This document shows positions 24,373 through 37,448 of a DNA stretch of 64,000 nucleotides, piece by piece. The first letter of the stretch is position 1, and each line of letters starts with the position of its first letter. The stretch comes from Tenebrio molitor (taxonomy: Eukaryota > Arthropoda > Insecta > Coleoptera > Tenebrionidae): contig NC_091047.1 of the NCBI RefSeq assembly GCF_963966145.1, positions 372,001-436,000 on the forward strand, in the 5' to 3' direction. The notes under the pieces were generated by a model. That model was not told the origin of the DNA. It made no database searches and saw nothing but the letters and a program-made list of their open reading frames with translations. A program made the position numbers and the translations under genes.

Positions 24373-27300
24373 ATGTAATGCACAAAAAAAACTCACTTCC
24401 CGCACTTAATATAAAAATAACTATTGTTGATAAGTGCAACACCGTTACTATTTTCTTTTTTACAAGCATTTTTTTTTCTTTTTTGATTGAAAGGTATCCA
24501 TTTAACTATAAAGGTTTTTTTATTGGCGAGAGTTGATAATAATCATCTAAATACGCTTAACTTTTTGCCATTAAATGTTGTTGAAATATTATTTATGAAA
24601 CGTCATAATTACGTCCCTTTAACGAAGAGGTTTTGTAATAACGGCGTTATTTACACTTTTACTCGTCGTTGTATTTTCTGGAGAGGCAGCAATTAATTAG
24701 TTTAAAAGAGGCTTTTGCGTGAGCGAAATTGAGCGTAATGATGTCGAGCGATCTGTCTAACTTTCAGTATATAACACTGTGTAAAATATGAGCAACAAGA
24801 GCAGGTTATACGATATGTCTATCGACGATGTCATTATCACCGTGTACCGACAAAAGCCAAAGGGAAGCATCAATCACGTATCATCGTTAGATAAACAAGG
24901 CTGCGGGATGTCACATGCAAAAACTAACCACACATCATGACTAACGATGCTATCTTATTACCCCTAACTAACGCCATCCTCCCTCTCCTGCAGACTCTTA
25001 TTAAAGGCGCTGACACGTTCAAGGCCGACAATGGCAAAGCCACAAACAACCGCTCCTCTTACGACTTCTTTTATAACGAGAACGGTCGACGAAATAAAAG
25101 AAAACCGTTATACGTCATCGAAACCCTGCCAGCTGCTGGTACTGCGTTCAGCTGATAATTTCTTCTTTGACTCCTCGCCGAAAAGCTAACTTCTCGCCGT
25201 CCTTGTCCGACTCGGATGGACGATTCTGTATACGTCGATCTGGTCGGAATTATTGCGTTTGTACTTTTGTTTGTTGGAGCGACGCGCATGAGCGGCATTG
25301 TTTAATCGAATATTTAAATTTCGCTGTTATTGAACTCGTATGGACCAATTTAGATAAAAGAATAAAATGGCGCCCGGACTCGAGTAAATTACCTCAAGAA
25401 TTGGGAAAGTTTCAAAGTAGTTCTGAGTTATTGTCGAGGTTGAAAAGGTAATAAAAATTATATTTTTTATTCGGCGACGCTGTCAATTCGAACGGTTCTC
25501 TCTCCCGGCGCATCCACCAATTTGTTCTTCGTTTTTTCGAAAAAGAAAAGTCTATTATGTATTAGTAAACAGGTCTTAAACTCGAAGAACGCCAGATCGT
25601 GCGACCCGAGAGAAATGTTTCTCAGGTGCATCATGAATGTGAATTAATTCGATTAGTGCGTCACGAGTTGTGATGTTGAGTGCACGCAGCAACCGCCGCG
25701 TCGTGATTGGCGGCGGAAGCCGTCGCCATGAATTATTCCGCCGTAAGTTATTAAAGAATTTCCATCCTTTTTACGGTAAACAGTTGGGGCTAATGAAGCT
25801 TCGCAATTTACTGGTCTCTGTTGGGAAATCTCCCATCTCTGGCAACCTTTTTAAGAGAATTTTCATTAATGGTTTCTTCTCCGTCGTCGGCGATTCATCC
25901 GCGCGCCAGACTGAAACAGAGCAAGTCAAGGTGGGCGAGAGCGGGCTAAGTTTATGTCCTTCTCCTGCAGGATATCGGCAAGGAATGCCTCCCATAAAGG
26001 GATCTAAGTGGATTTTCAATAGCATATCGGCACGTAATTGCATCGAAACAACATGCCACCATTAATTACCGACTCGTGTATATCGAGCACCACTCTTGGG
26101 GCGCTCGAAGCCTTCCGATGCGGAAAATCGCTCGCATGAACACATTTTCGCTGAAAAATTCGACGGATGTTTTTCGATACAGTATAAATTTGTGCAAATT
26201 TAATTTGAGAGCACGCTCGGCAAACGTTAATTATGAGAACAAGACTTCTATCGTTGCGTTAATTTAAGTTTTAAATTAAACCTTTATGTAATTTTCAAAC
26301 GCTCATTTCGTGGAAAAGTGGACGCTCGTTTGGAAGAAATTAACCCGAACAGCAGCTACGAAATGAAAAAAGCAATTACTTTGCCAGTAACAATTTCACA
26401 AACTTTACGTATCAAAATGATTGTGGAAGTTTAGCGAAATCTTTCACAACAAAAACACAGATTAAAGTTGAAGACGACAAAACGAACTTTCCGTCACCGA
26501 AATTTTAAATTGCGCTCGACTATGAATTAACGCAAAGATTTATTCGGATGTTTCCAAATAAAGTGTTTGTTGCGAGCAATAGAAAAACTAAGACGGGGGA
26601 AGCAACAAGTTACAACGGTATAATAACGGCAATAAAAGAAATATATGAAAGGCAGACGCAAAGAAATAGATTGAAAGTGTTAAATAAACTATTCGATCTT
26701 TCGATACTGAGTCACCACGATCGTCGGTTTAAATTATCGAAATTTCTGGCCTTGACGATCGATACATTTCTGAAGTGAAGAGCGCTTTTTGTCTAGTCTA
26801 TCGATTTGCCGGTCGACTGCCGCCGAAAAAAGTGGAAGAAATTTCCCGGGACTCAATTTATATAAAGCATTTTCCGATTGTAAACAATTTGAAAGAAATG
26901 GCAATAAATTGCCTTCGATGGCTAATCTACAAAGGAAGTCTCGTATTACAAAACATTTTAGTCATTCGTCGAGTTGAGGGATTTCTTTTGAAAAATCGTC
27001 TGTCTGCGAAGAAGGTAGATGCCATCATTGTTTTTATGGCGAATGTTACATTTATCACCCTTTTATAAAGAATTACTCGATGTCGAGAAGACGAGGAAAG
27101 TGCATTTGCCAAAACGGTCTTTTAATAAATACTGTCTGCTCGGCCTCATCACGAAATATCTCTTTTTTATTGTGATTAATAAAATGGGTTGATCCGGTCC
27201 CCCTGACGCCAAACTCGATGTGACGAGGAGAATTCCGTAATTTTTTAAAGCAAGCCAAATTAATCTCATTATCAAGATAGTCTAGACTCATCGGAATGCA

Positions 27301-27962
27301 ATATAAATTTTTAATATACCTACTTTGTTTTCTGTGATCTCCTTAATAAAAGAATAAAGCTGAAATTAGGTGGAAGAAACACATTCCATCTCAATAGCCC
27401 GAGTTTAATCGACTTTTGGAGAAATCACGTCGAACAAGAAAGATTGCAAAAGTACATTTCATTAAGTCCATTATGCATGGAACAGAATGTTGTTCAAATC
27501 GAAGATAAATTTTTCAAACTCGACCGGAGAATCCCGTTTCGTCTGTTCATAAGAGATACAGTCGAAGATGATTTTTTGTTGTTAGCAAATCATCGACGGT
27601 AGTTTAACAGAAGACGGCCGCGCTTGAGGCGAAATTCCAACACTAAATCCAACAAAGAGAATTTATCTTTGGCCTGAGCTGAAAGCAAATTTCTTACTGA
27701 AAACTTGCGAAACATTAAACGTTTTTCTTTAATAAATCGATAACAAATTGTTTCAGCTCGGTACTTCGTTACAAATTACTTGTTGTTTGCTGTGCTCCCT
27801 CTAAACTACCCTTAAAGTTTATTTACTCCAAAATTGCAAAATACAATTTTCAAATTTGTACCAACTTTAATCGAATTTAAAACTCGGCTCGTAATAATCA
27901 TTCATTTATTTTCCATTATGCTTTCTATATTTAAGCTTAAGTAAGTATTTTACATATGTATG
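24373..27962. other. No gene recognised
   Basis: Sequence is mixed. A G+C-richer stretch at 24.9-26.2 kb has several overlapping open frames on both strands, the largest 25670-26065 plus (131 codons), without motifs. One single-copy GGCGCATCCACCA motif is at 25507. Confidence 0.4.
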
Positions 27963-28254
27963 TACAGGGTGACTTTGAAGGTTGTGCAGATAGTTGAACA
28001 TGTGATAGAACCCCACAAAAAGTAACAATTAAGCGAATAATGCCTTACACAAATGTTGATATTTTTCGAGAAAAACGAGCTCAAAATTTTTCAAAAAAAG
28101 TTTGAAAACTAGTCCATTTTATGAAAAAATAGGTCAAAAACAATCACAGTAGACTTTTTTGGTTGTCATTTAATACAAAATTAAGTCACTTTGACAAGAA
28201 CATCAATCTTAACCTCAATTTAAATCACAAATGTCTTTCACCAACCTGGAGAAA

Positions 28255-28498
28255 ATCGATATGGTTTTTGAGCTGTGGCAAAGCCCGTGGACATTCAAAG
28301 CTAGCACAGCAAATCTACGGTGAAAGGTTGCTTCAAAGGATACTTTCCAATGGACTAACCTTTGTAAACTTTGTGCAGCATCTTCGCGCTTTCGGGCGTT
28401 TCGAAACGAATAAGCGTGATCTTGCCCGCCAACGAGAAGTTGCAAAAGAAGACATTGCTCCTGAAATCGAAGAGCGTCACTTCCAGGAGTCATTTTAA
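28255..28498 (+). pseudogene. N-terminal transposase fragment, DUF4817-like
   Basis: After MVFELW and a frameshift, the frame reads KARGHSKLAQQIYGER, which matches the YGEARGN-type N-terminal helix-turn-helix block of arthropod DUF4817 transposases, followed by TFVNFVQHLRAFGRFETN and LARQREV. This domain normally binds the terminal repeats. The frame stops at 28498, well before any catalytic domain. The identification is from recalled family motifs. Confidence 0.75.
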
Positions 28499-28508
28499 TT
28501 AACCTCGT

Positions 28509-28747
28509 AGGTCCCTATTTTTACCTCGCCGTTTGATGTTGCCAGAATTACTCGAGGAAATTTCTATAATAGCAATTCAACGAAAAATGTGATACCTTCA
28601 TGACTGGTGCACCGCTTCATTAAGTCATTACGTGTAAAACGCCGCTCAGGAAATTCGTGAATTCTGAATCGAGTTTGGTTTTCTTGGACACGTCGTACTG
28701 AAGCTTGCATTGCAAGCGATGGCAGACATTTCGAGCAACTTCTTTGA
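28509..28747 (+). pseudogene. Catalytic and C-terminal transposase fragments
   Basis: Consecutive pieces in shifting frames read GPYF, PRRL and ELLEEI, then HD and GAPLH (remnant of the HDGAPxH block with the second catalytic Asp), then WTRRTEACIASDGRHFEQLL and a stop at 28745-28747. The third-acid region expected between these blocks is missing. It belongs to the same element as the N-terminal fragment upstream. Confidence 0.72.
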
Positions 28748-29129
28748 TTTTTCATTTCATTCTTTTACTCACAATTATAGTATTTTTACTTTGTTGGTTT
28801 AAGCCTTTGTTGTCTTCTGAATCCGTTGCAGGCACAATTTATCATCACTTTACAAATCTCATCAAAGATTCATGATGAAACTCAAAAAACGTAAACGACA
28901 AAACTCAAACATAACCTCGAGTGACATAAAAACTTGACTTTTAGAGTGCTCGTACGTCAAAACTGCCCGCCAACTTTGAAATTTTTCAGCGTGTCCCCAA
29001 CAAAGGGATTCCTTTGATTTTCTTCTAAACCATTAACATTTGTATAAGGCAAGTTGAGTCATTTTGCCTTCTTTTAACACGTACTACCTCAGGTTAAAAT
29101 ATCTGCACAACCTTCAAAGTCAGGATGTA

Positions 29130-32100
29130 TTTTATATTTATTTAACAACTATTCCGGCGCATCCACCAGCTTTGCGCGACTGGAACATTTTTGGATTAAT
29201 CTTCCAAACTGAACGACCACTCGGAACGTAAACAGGCGAGCTAACTGTGTTTCTTATTGGAGGAGTAGAGCACTTAGTAATATTTAACTTCCAGGTTTGT
29301 ATTGAGGGAGTATAATACAGTGCCGGAGGCTGCATGATCCGCAACATTGTTATTAGGGGTCAGTAGTTGCTGTTAATTGTTGTGACGGTGAGACTGTGCC
29401 ACAATTGCGGGGTAATTAGATTCATGAGAGCACAATACATCGGCGTCCAGTGTGATAACCGAATGAGATATGACCGCCCTTGTCCTGGAATACAATCATC
29501 ACATCGATCATTAACTTTATCCAATTTGATTGTGTCCCTAGAGGTAATGGAGAGATGAAAAATTGATAAATTAGACAGAGTAATTAGTTGGCTTCCACTT
29601 GACAAAGTGCAGTTTATTGTGAAATTAAATTAATAACGATAAAACCGCAATTGCCATCCGATTGCGTCTTTTCCGTTGGTTTCTGCTCCGAGATTGCGTA
29701 ATAATGCATGGAAAAATAAAATATTTTTCTGGAAGAGCGAGGCTTCCCGCTTCCACATTTTTAAATAGAAACTGAAAGGTTTCGCTTAATTATCTGCGCT
29801 CGCCCCTAATTTAATTTGCTTAAACATTTCGACCTTTCATCCTGAATTTTTCCTTCACAATTATTACGAAGAGGTGGAAGTGACAGTGTCTGAGCTCCGT
29901 ACCTAAAGAGGAAATTCGTAGACAATGGCACAATGAAGCTCAGTTTTCCACGACTAGTCGAGCACCAGGACGTTTCCTATATATACACGTTTTTTTTACT
30001 AAAAAACGGGGGCGCTTTTAAAGATAATGGAAAGAATTTTCAACGTCTTTTGTGCGTTCCTTTTTATATAACTTTAATTTTTGTCCAACTTCCGTTCCAT
30101 TATTTTTCCGTTTAACCGGCTAAAAATCGCTGCAAACACTAATTTAAAACGGAGGAGGGGACACAGAAAAGCCAGTTTATTGGAAATTTTTCAGCTAAAA
30201 AATGTCTGAACGGATGGACGGTTTGTACACCGTGCAAAAAATTATATCTTATTAATAATTATCTCGATAAAATTTGTTTGATAATAATCTAACAGGAAAA
30301 AGAACACAAAAAACTTATTCGATATTCTCATATTGCCCAACAGCAATAATGCTATATGAAATTCTGGGCTGAGTAAGCGTTGGAAAAATTAAACCGTTTA
30401 GAACAGTGTAAAGTTTGAATTTCCCGCCGTTTCACACGAATGATATTTATTTATCTTTAATCGGGACATAATTGAACATGTTTGTTTTCAGCAAAGGGTG
30501 CCCTTAGATATTTGCTTCGAGAATAGGAATCGTTAAGTTATTCTATTTTTAATGTAAAACATTGCAAAGAAAGGAAAAAAGAAAGATTTTTAGCTCTAAA
30601 TTTTAGGTTAGCTGTCAACATGCTCCAATTAATCTACCCTTTAAAAAAGCACAACAATTGAGGGTTTCCAACGCCTTCCCAGCCCAGGATTTCGTTTGAA
30701 CGCGCGATATAGAGCAAACGCAATATTAAAAAAAAAAATACATTTTATGAAATTTTGACATTTTTATCTTTGAATTTTTGGCCGACAAGACTATCCTGCC
30801 AAATCAGCTTCTCCGTCGGATTACGCCATATTCTGGTGTTACAGTACAAACACGAATATGATCACAACACCGATGCAGTTGACATCCAGTTCCGACATGA
30901 TATTCAAAATTTACACGCGTCCATTACACCGTGCAAATTGATTTAATTTTCTCACTAAATCCGTAATCAATACGTCACACGTCCATCATCATCACCATGT
31001 TAATGGTCTCTGCAAACACGACTCCAATCAGAATGATCGCAGAAATAATCGTGGCGGCTCCAACGCCTATACGTCAAACTGGCCAACTGTTGCAATCCGA
31101 TGCACCGGTCACCATTTTGACACAAAACTGGAATAATAACAACAAATGAATAGTTAAACGCAATCAGATTGATTTGTTGCGATCGAGTCGGAACCAGTTT
31201 CTTGCCGATGCGAAATTTATAGAGTGGGGACACGCTTATCTGGAAATATTGAAGAATATTTGGAAAGTTGGCTCGATACGATTTACAATACGCCGTCGGT
31301 GTAGAATAATCCTATTCATTTTGTAAAGGACGAAACCTGACTCTATTTCGCACTACCCGGTCATTGTATTTTTCTTATCGCGATACGTCTTCTCTGCCTT
31401 AGCCCTTGTCACCACCTAACGTAATAAATTTACTGCCTGAATGCCTTCCTCTGCCTGGAAACTCTTTCTGTACACGGGGATCCTTTAGTGAGAATTTACC
31501 GAGCTTCCCGTCCCCCCACATCCAACACTTCATCGCCGCCTCTTATTAATCTTTCAGTTATCTGCACAAGATTTCTTCAGCATAATGCTCGGAAATAAGG
31601 AATTTTTCATCAGGACCGGGAGCTTCGATTTTAATAATACAAACAATTGATGGGTGTTTATGGAAACTGTTGGGCGTCCATTTCACCCCGGGGTCCTATC
31701 GAAAGATAATGATTATTACGCAAGTGCAAAAAGTGGCGTCGTACCTACGCCCACGACGATACTTAATTGCTCTACGCTTTGCAGGATTTTCAGGAAATTT
31801 CAGGAATGTAGTTTTAACAGTATTGTGTCGTGTTAACTGGGTCGGTTCGCCTTATGAAAACTTTGTCCGCAGTAAGGTGCATAAGAATTCATAAATTTCG
31901 TCTCCGAAGTGGCGTTTTGCCCCTAAACAAATTACACGTCATACTTTCCACCTCACAAAGGGTAATAAATTGAAATAAGTTGCCTCGAATTTATTAGCAT
32001 AACAATGATTCATCGAACGGTGGTGAAAATGCATTTCGAGAGAATCAATAGCTTCAACCCTTTCCAACGACATAAATAAGTCATTATGCAGATCAGCGTG

Positions 32101-33095
32101 GTTTCAATTCGGCACTTTCAAATACATTTTCCCACTCTTTAATACAACCAGCTCATTTTCTGGTAATTTATCGAAACGTAAGTTGGTCGCGCCGCCACCA
32201 GACATCACAACTGCCCCTGCCTCTGACAGCATCCTCTCACTTTCGGGGGCCGTAAGCGCGTCACGACGCCGAGGCCGTGATGTATCAGCTGCATACATCT
32301 CTGTAATGGAACACTTAGGATCGGCGCTACCCGCTGACTCTGCACATGTCTTCTTCTTGTCGAAGAGCGTCAAAAATACGGTCACAATAACGCCACCGGA
32401 AAACTCTTTTAACGACCGCCGTTAATTGTCAGGTTTTGTTTTATTGCACGTGTCAGTTTACGGGCGAGATTTTACTAGACGTTGAGCTAGGGCCGTTAAC
32501 GGTAACGATAAGCGTTAGATATAGTGTGCTCGTGAAAAAATATATAGGCGAGAACTAATGAACCTAACAGAGCGTTATGACGATGGCGGTTCTAACGTCG
32601 TACCCATAAAATAAAACATTCCTTCGTTGATCAACTCATAGCTGACGAAGCAAATTTGGATTTTTTTTAAATTCCAACTCGATCCTTCCCGGAATCATTC
32701 CTACTACATTTTATCAAATATCATTAATTTAATAAAGAGAAAGGGCCGTATCACGTCACCCTTATTAAATTTAATCATCACTTTAATCACCATAGTGACG
32801 AATTCATCTCTTTCTGGCAGGTTATAATTGCATAAATCTATATCGTTTTATATTTACTTTAATCACGACTTTAGTTAACGGCAACTTTAATAACGGTCTC
32901 GTGATACAGTGTTCTTTACAACACATATCATAACTGGTTCGAACAACAAGATTAACGCACAAAATACAGGGTGCTTTAAAGAATTAAAAAATTTGATACT
33001 CATACGTAAGAACAAGAAATAAGAAAAAAAAAAATCTGACCAATCAGGTAATAAGGGGAATTAGTAGAATGTGAGGTTATAAGTGTAGTATTAGC
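29130..33095. other. Mostly non-coding, with weak exon candidates
   Basis: A GGCGCATCCACCA motif is at 29156, just outside the preceding element. A TATA-box-like CTCTATAAATTT on the minus strand near 31227 precedes a short ATG frame that stops after 13 codons. An unpaired element end (TACAGGGTGCTTTAAAG) is near 32966. A possible terminal exon at 32104-32400 is listed separately. Confidence 0.4.
32104..32400 (-). CDS. Possible terminal exon of a membrane protein, unrecognised
   Basis: The minus-strand frame reads SGGVIVTVFLTLF, which could end a membrane-spanning segment, then a charged tail (DKKKTC, SRPRRRD, APESERMLSEAG) and a stop after YLKVPN. The amino-acid mix looks more protein-like than neighbouring frames. 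A weak AG acceptor lies just upstream at about 32405 but with a poor pyrimidine tract, and no upstream exon was found. It may be a chance open frame; the opposite strand is also open here. Confidence 0.2.
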   Translation of the reverse strand, partial: SGGVIVTVFLTLFDKKKTCAESAGSADPKCSITEMYAADTSRPRRRDALTAPESERMLSEAGAVVMSGGGATNLRFDKLPENELVVLKSGKMYLKVPN

Positions 33096-33767
33096 ATCGG
33101 GTGTTCATTTAAACTTCTCCTCGAAGTTGGCGTTGAGGAGTCGATTGTGAATGCACCACGGATTACGGATCACGAATCAGCTGTTTAAATCTAACCTCAC
33201 TTTTTGCGTTGTCTGTGTTTTTACCAAGGAGGTTAAAGTAAGAGGAGGGAAAGCAAGTTTGAAAAAGTGATGCCACCCGCCAAATCGTGCAGAGCCATAA
33301 AAGGTTGCTAAACAAGGGTGGTTGGTGGGGATGGTACCAGTGGCGTATAAAAGACGGGGCGCACAGATGCATTTATTGTAATTTGTAACATAAAGTACAT
33401 GAAAAAAATTAACAAAAATAAAAGAAGTAAATTTATAATTCAGAAAAAACTATAAGTACATGACGGGGCGCACTGGAGCATTTGTTGTAACATAAAAACG
33501 CTTAACACCTTGTTGCGGGGGTTAAAGGAACGCCACTGGCGCCAAAGCGATGCGATACCCGGTGGGCCGTTCAAGGACGTTCGCGGTCATAAAAGGTTGC
33601 TGGAGAAGGAACGATTGGCATCACTTTCAATGCATTACCAGCATAGGGCGCTTCCCCTCCTCTTACTTTAACCTCCTTGGTTTTTACTCTGCAAGCTGAC
33701 GAGTGGTGCGTTAACAATCAACTCTTCAACATCTCACTTTCAGGAGAAATTTAAATTAACACCCGAT
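33096..33767. mobile_element. 672-bp foldback element with long imperfect inverted arms
   Basis: Left terminus ATCGGGTGTTCATTTAAACT pairs with the right terminus for about 60 bp. A second inverted block (ACCAAGGAGGTTAAAGTAAG and its complement) lies at 33222 and 33658. The centre has two direct copies of GACGGGGCGCAC followed by ATTGTAA/TTGTAACATAAA. There is no coding frame. It may be one element with interrupted arms or one element inserted inside another. Confidence 0.75.
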
Positions 33768-35078
33768 ATATATTATACATTAAACATGTACAATGAATTT
33801 GGTGAATAATAATGGGTGTGGGTCTGAAACTGATGTGTTGGCGGTGAGTGAACTGTTCGTCTCAACAAGACTTCATTTATAGGTTATGTTGCTAGACCAC
33901 AACCGATCTATTAATTCCTAGACGCATGCGTGAACGGAATAACGCCTAAAGCCTCAGATAAAAGTTAACCAACTTTCGAAATCTTACATATTACACCTTA
34001 TTCCTTATTCTGGGTGTACGAACCAGTTATTACTGATCGTTTTGTATTGCTTGAAAACTTTGAGTGAAAAATTGTTATGTCAGTAAAGTCGTTGATTTTA
34101 TTTATTAAAAAACAATTCCCATGTCGATGACTTTATGTAAATGGATTTTTTAATTGCAATGTATTATAGACGTAGTTACAAAGTAATTGTGCAGCGAACA
34201 TACATTTTCGCGAGATAACACAATTATACGAGCAAGTATCTTCCAGAACTTTTGAAAACTGCGGGAGGTATTTCGTTAATTTAAACATTCTCCGAACTAA
34301 TTAAGCAGTTAGTGAGGCCGCCTACGGATTTCGCTGTAGTGCGATGTAAATTTCTGTATGTATGTAATTATTTAATAGCTACATTTACCTGTTGGTAACG
34401 AAATAACGCCAAAGAGAGACAGTGAACCGATAAATTTTTGATGATTTAGTAGTACAGTACTTGTTGCTGTTTCGTTAGATTTGTGGTGTCACACTGTATA
34501 TCGGATATTTGGCCAGGTCACGGCTCGAGGGACGGTCATCCGCATCCTAGCTGCGGATTATTGGGAACACAATGCGTATAAGTCACAAGTAATTGGGATT
34601 GACTAGACGGCGAAGATATCGGATACTGACTCTGGAATTGACCTCCATTGTCTCGCCTCCGGCTCGCTTATGTCTCATTAAAGGAAACTCTCCGAAGGAG
34701 TTCCTTTTATTTAGGAAGCGTTTATTCCGTTTGCACACTCCGGAAAAAAATCAGGTCCGTGCGAAGTATTTTAAATCAGAAAACGCGGCGCGGAAGGCAA
34801 CACAATCCGACATAATGTGGGTGTTTTTACATGACTATCCACTTTACCCTGCGCCGTATTATGCAAATAACAAGACATTAATGCAAATATCCCTCCGCAA
34901 CTACAGGATATTTTTAAGAGATGATACACACAGATAGACCCGGAAAAATCACGATCTCACAGAGAGGGTCTTACAGTCGGTTCTGGTTCAAGGGAATTAA
35001 AAAAATTTACTCTGGTAAACAGCACAACACCAAATCATAAAATACAAAGCAATAATAATGCCAAAAAAATCAAACAAA
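33768..35078. other. No gene recognised
   Basis: The sequence is A+T-rich to 34.4 kb, then a G+C-richer block at 34.5-34.9 kb with an open frame 34593-34937 (114 codons, plus) lacking any motif. Confidence 0.4.
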
Positions 35079-35615
35079 TACAGGCTCATTATAAATGATT
35101 GTAGTCCAAGTTGACGTAAAACCTGGATGTAAAATTTATGGTTGCCGCTCCATATAAAAAATGATGCGTAAGTGGAATACACACCGTTCACACACAGGAG
35201 TTAAATTGGTTGCAAAACAACTTAATACCGGGTGATCAAGAAGGACTGTTTAAGTTGGCAATACAATTAAGAAAATTTTTATTTATAACACTGTAACTGG
35301 ATATGTTTTGTTGGTTTATTTGACAAATATCTGATATAGGTATAGCATTAACAACGACAAGCCACCAACAACCGGAAGTTATTTCTGTTATATGATTTAA
35401 GATACGATTCAGTGTTACCAACTTAAACAGTCCTTATTGATCACCCCGTATTTTTAGGTTCAACTGTTAATTTAAATAAAATTCTCATCACCGCACTTTT
35501 CACCAAAAAAATGACACTGACAGTGATAAAAATTGACAGTTCACAGTGAGGCGGCAAAAATTTCATAACATGGGCATGACTTGCTTCGACTACAATCATT
35601 TATAATGACCCTGTA
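35079..35615. mobile_element. TA-flanked element remnant hosting a nested MITE
   Basis: Left end TACAGGCTCATTATAAATGA and right-end complement TACAGGGTCATTATAAATGA continue to match through GATTGTAGTC. Without the insert at 35226-35450 the element is 312 bp. A CGTTCACACACAGGAG segment near 35187 resembles one at 37-50, suggesting kinship with the element end at the window start. No transposase remnant is visible. Confidence 0.78.
35226..35450. mobile_element. 225-bp MITE of the GGTGATCAAGAAGG family
   Basis: Ends are TACCGGGTGATCAAGAAGGA and its near-complement at the right, with TA at both sides. It matches 44747-44981 throughout in opposite orientation and sits inside an older element. Confidence 0.9.
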
Positions 35616-37448
35616 TAATTACCTTTTAACAACATAAATTCCACATGAAACTTCAATTTCAATTGTAACCGTAAACAGAGTTTTCAATTACAATTACGTA
35701 ATTGTCGTGGTGTATTGTTGGTTGCATACTTCACAGTAATATTTACAAGTTCAAATTGGACAGAAACGCATGAATAAGAAATACGTTTGATTTGAACCGT
35801 TCATTAGTCAGAACAAACTTCAAAAGTGTCGAGTGTGGAAAGAACAGATCTGCCGAGGACAAAAACTCTTATTTGCTTCAGTCTTGGCTCATACGTTACA
35901 GTGACCAACTGTTGCGAGCGATCGCCTCCATTTTGCTTCCGTTGACTGTTTTACCATTGTCGTGTGCGGTTTTCGGGCCGATTACCTCTAATTTTATCGA
36001 CACATTCGTTTTTATCCGCGATTTTTCGTCGGAGGAAAGGTCCTCCGCCCGGTGGCCGATGATGCATGCGAATCGCCATCATTCAACGTTAGCGTTCAAA
36101 AGAGTCGTACAGATGGAAATGTCATCGGGGAAATTTGTCTTTCCAACACATTTCTTCCAGTTGCACCACCCCATATTTTTCTTTGTGTTTTATCTAAGCG
36201 AAAAACGGACGTTTCTGATTGCATTCGTACGGCGTCTAGCCTAGACCTCGCCTACAGTTTCAATTGAAAACATGTTTAGGGTTCTCGGGTTGACAGGCGT
36301 TGCGGTGACGCATTCTTGCGCTGCTTTCGCCTTTATCATATTTTTTTCGGACGTTGTTGTTTCAAATGCGAATCATTATCGACAAATCGATGGGTTTTCC
36401 GTCGACGAGGAGGCAAACGAGGAAATGGTGGTGTTCGACGTTGACATCGGCCCGTCGGCAATTAATCGGGTGGATGTGATGGAAAACTAGTCGGAAAGAA
36501 TTTTTTGTGGCTGTTCGAAGACGTGTGTGGTGTTTAGTCATTTGTTATGACGGTAGACACAATGAGATAATGAAGCCTTGCGACAGGGAGGGCCGTATTA
36601 ATCCATCGTGTAAGCAGCATTCGAGCAGAGAGGAGCCGGTTCTACTCTGGAACAATGGAATTATGTGAACTGACGTAACGCAGGAATATAAAGGACGAGT
36701 AATTTGGCGAAGCTCGTTATCATTGAATCTCTTTGAACCGGAGCAGATCCTTTGTATCCATACGTCTCCTCCGTCATGTATGACTGGAAGTTGTGATGAA
36801 CAGCCCCTGGAAACAATCTGATAAGAGCTTAATCGTTTGTTTTCTCCTCAGCGCGACGAGGATAATTCATAATTAGCACCCCTTAATCAATGCTCTGAAT
36901 TAAAAGTGGCATTGAGCGGCGTTCCCACGTTCATTTGCTATTCATTCTTGAGCACTTTGCTTCATTTGTTTGTCTCATGCCTTATTCACGATATCTATAA
37001 CTAGGTGTTGATAAATTATGGAGGGGCAAATGGAAGTTCGCATCCATTAAGCTCCCGGGTTGCTACCTCTCATAATTCTAATTGCTTCTTTTAGATACGG
37101 CGGCTGCATTCGGCTGCAGGCGGGACCCTTCTTCAGCCCTTTCATAATTTAAAACGACTTGAAAGCCCTTCGACGCACAAAAGATCAAAACAGATCAAAA
37201 ATACGAAGCGATGCTCCCTTAATTAATTATAATCTTCGATAACTTGAAACACCACCCGACGAATTTTGTTCCGTCATCATTACACATTTCGTTTTTTTCA
37301 CCGGCGCGAACAAATCAACAAAATGAAAAAATAAAACTCGTCATATTTTTACTTGGTTTTTTGCTTTGTGTAATTTTCAAAAGACAATTTGTGTCAAATT
37401 TTTCTTCGAACTGAAACAAAAAAAAAAGAGTGTGTGCTTAAGGCCGCA
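35616..37448. other. No gene recognised; G+C-richer open frames
   Basis: A G+C-richer block (35.8-36.5 kb, plus) holds three long-ish overlapping frames: 35792-36244, 36052-36267 and 36272-36490. No family motif or credible splice structure was seen. A conserved non-coding block is as likely as coding. Confidence 0.35.

Larger units (their letters stand above)
27963..29129 (+). mobile_element. Internally deleted Tc1/mariner-superfamily element (DUF4817 type)
   Basis: Inverted termini begin TACAGGGTGACTTTGAAGGT on the left; the right-end complement differs at three bases near the tip and matches for about 29 bp. TA is at both ends. Inside, in plus orientation and in the expected order, are decayed pieces of a transposase: a DUF4817-like N-terminus, a central GPYF and PRRL block, an HDGAPLH-like block and a C-terminus ending GRHFEQLL. 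Several frameshifts and missing middle segments show it is dead. At 1167 bp it is probably shortened relative to a full element. Confidence 0.85.

Noticed and set aside
25670..26065. 131-codon plus-strand frame
   Set aside because: No motif and a 90-codon frame lies opposite; this is typical of stop-poor G+C-rich DNA.
30960..31230. TATA box and ATG with a downstream hydrophobic peptide (GAATIISAIILIGVVFAET) on the minus strand
   Set aside because: A TGA separates the ATG from the hydrophobic stretch and the alternative acceptor (TATAG) is weak; too little to call a gene.
35792..36490. Three overlapping plus-strand frames (150, 71 and 72 codons)
   Set aside because: Different frames compete, no family motif is visible and no splice structure links them.
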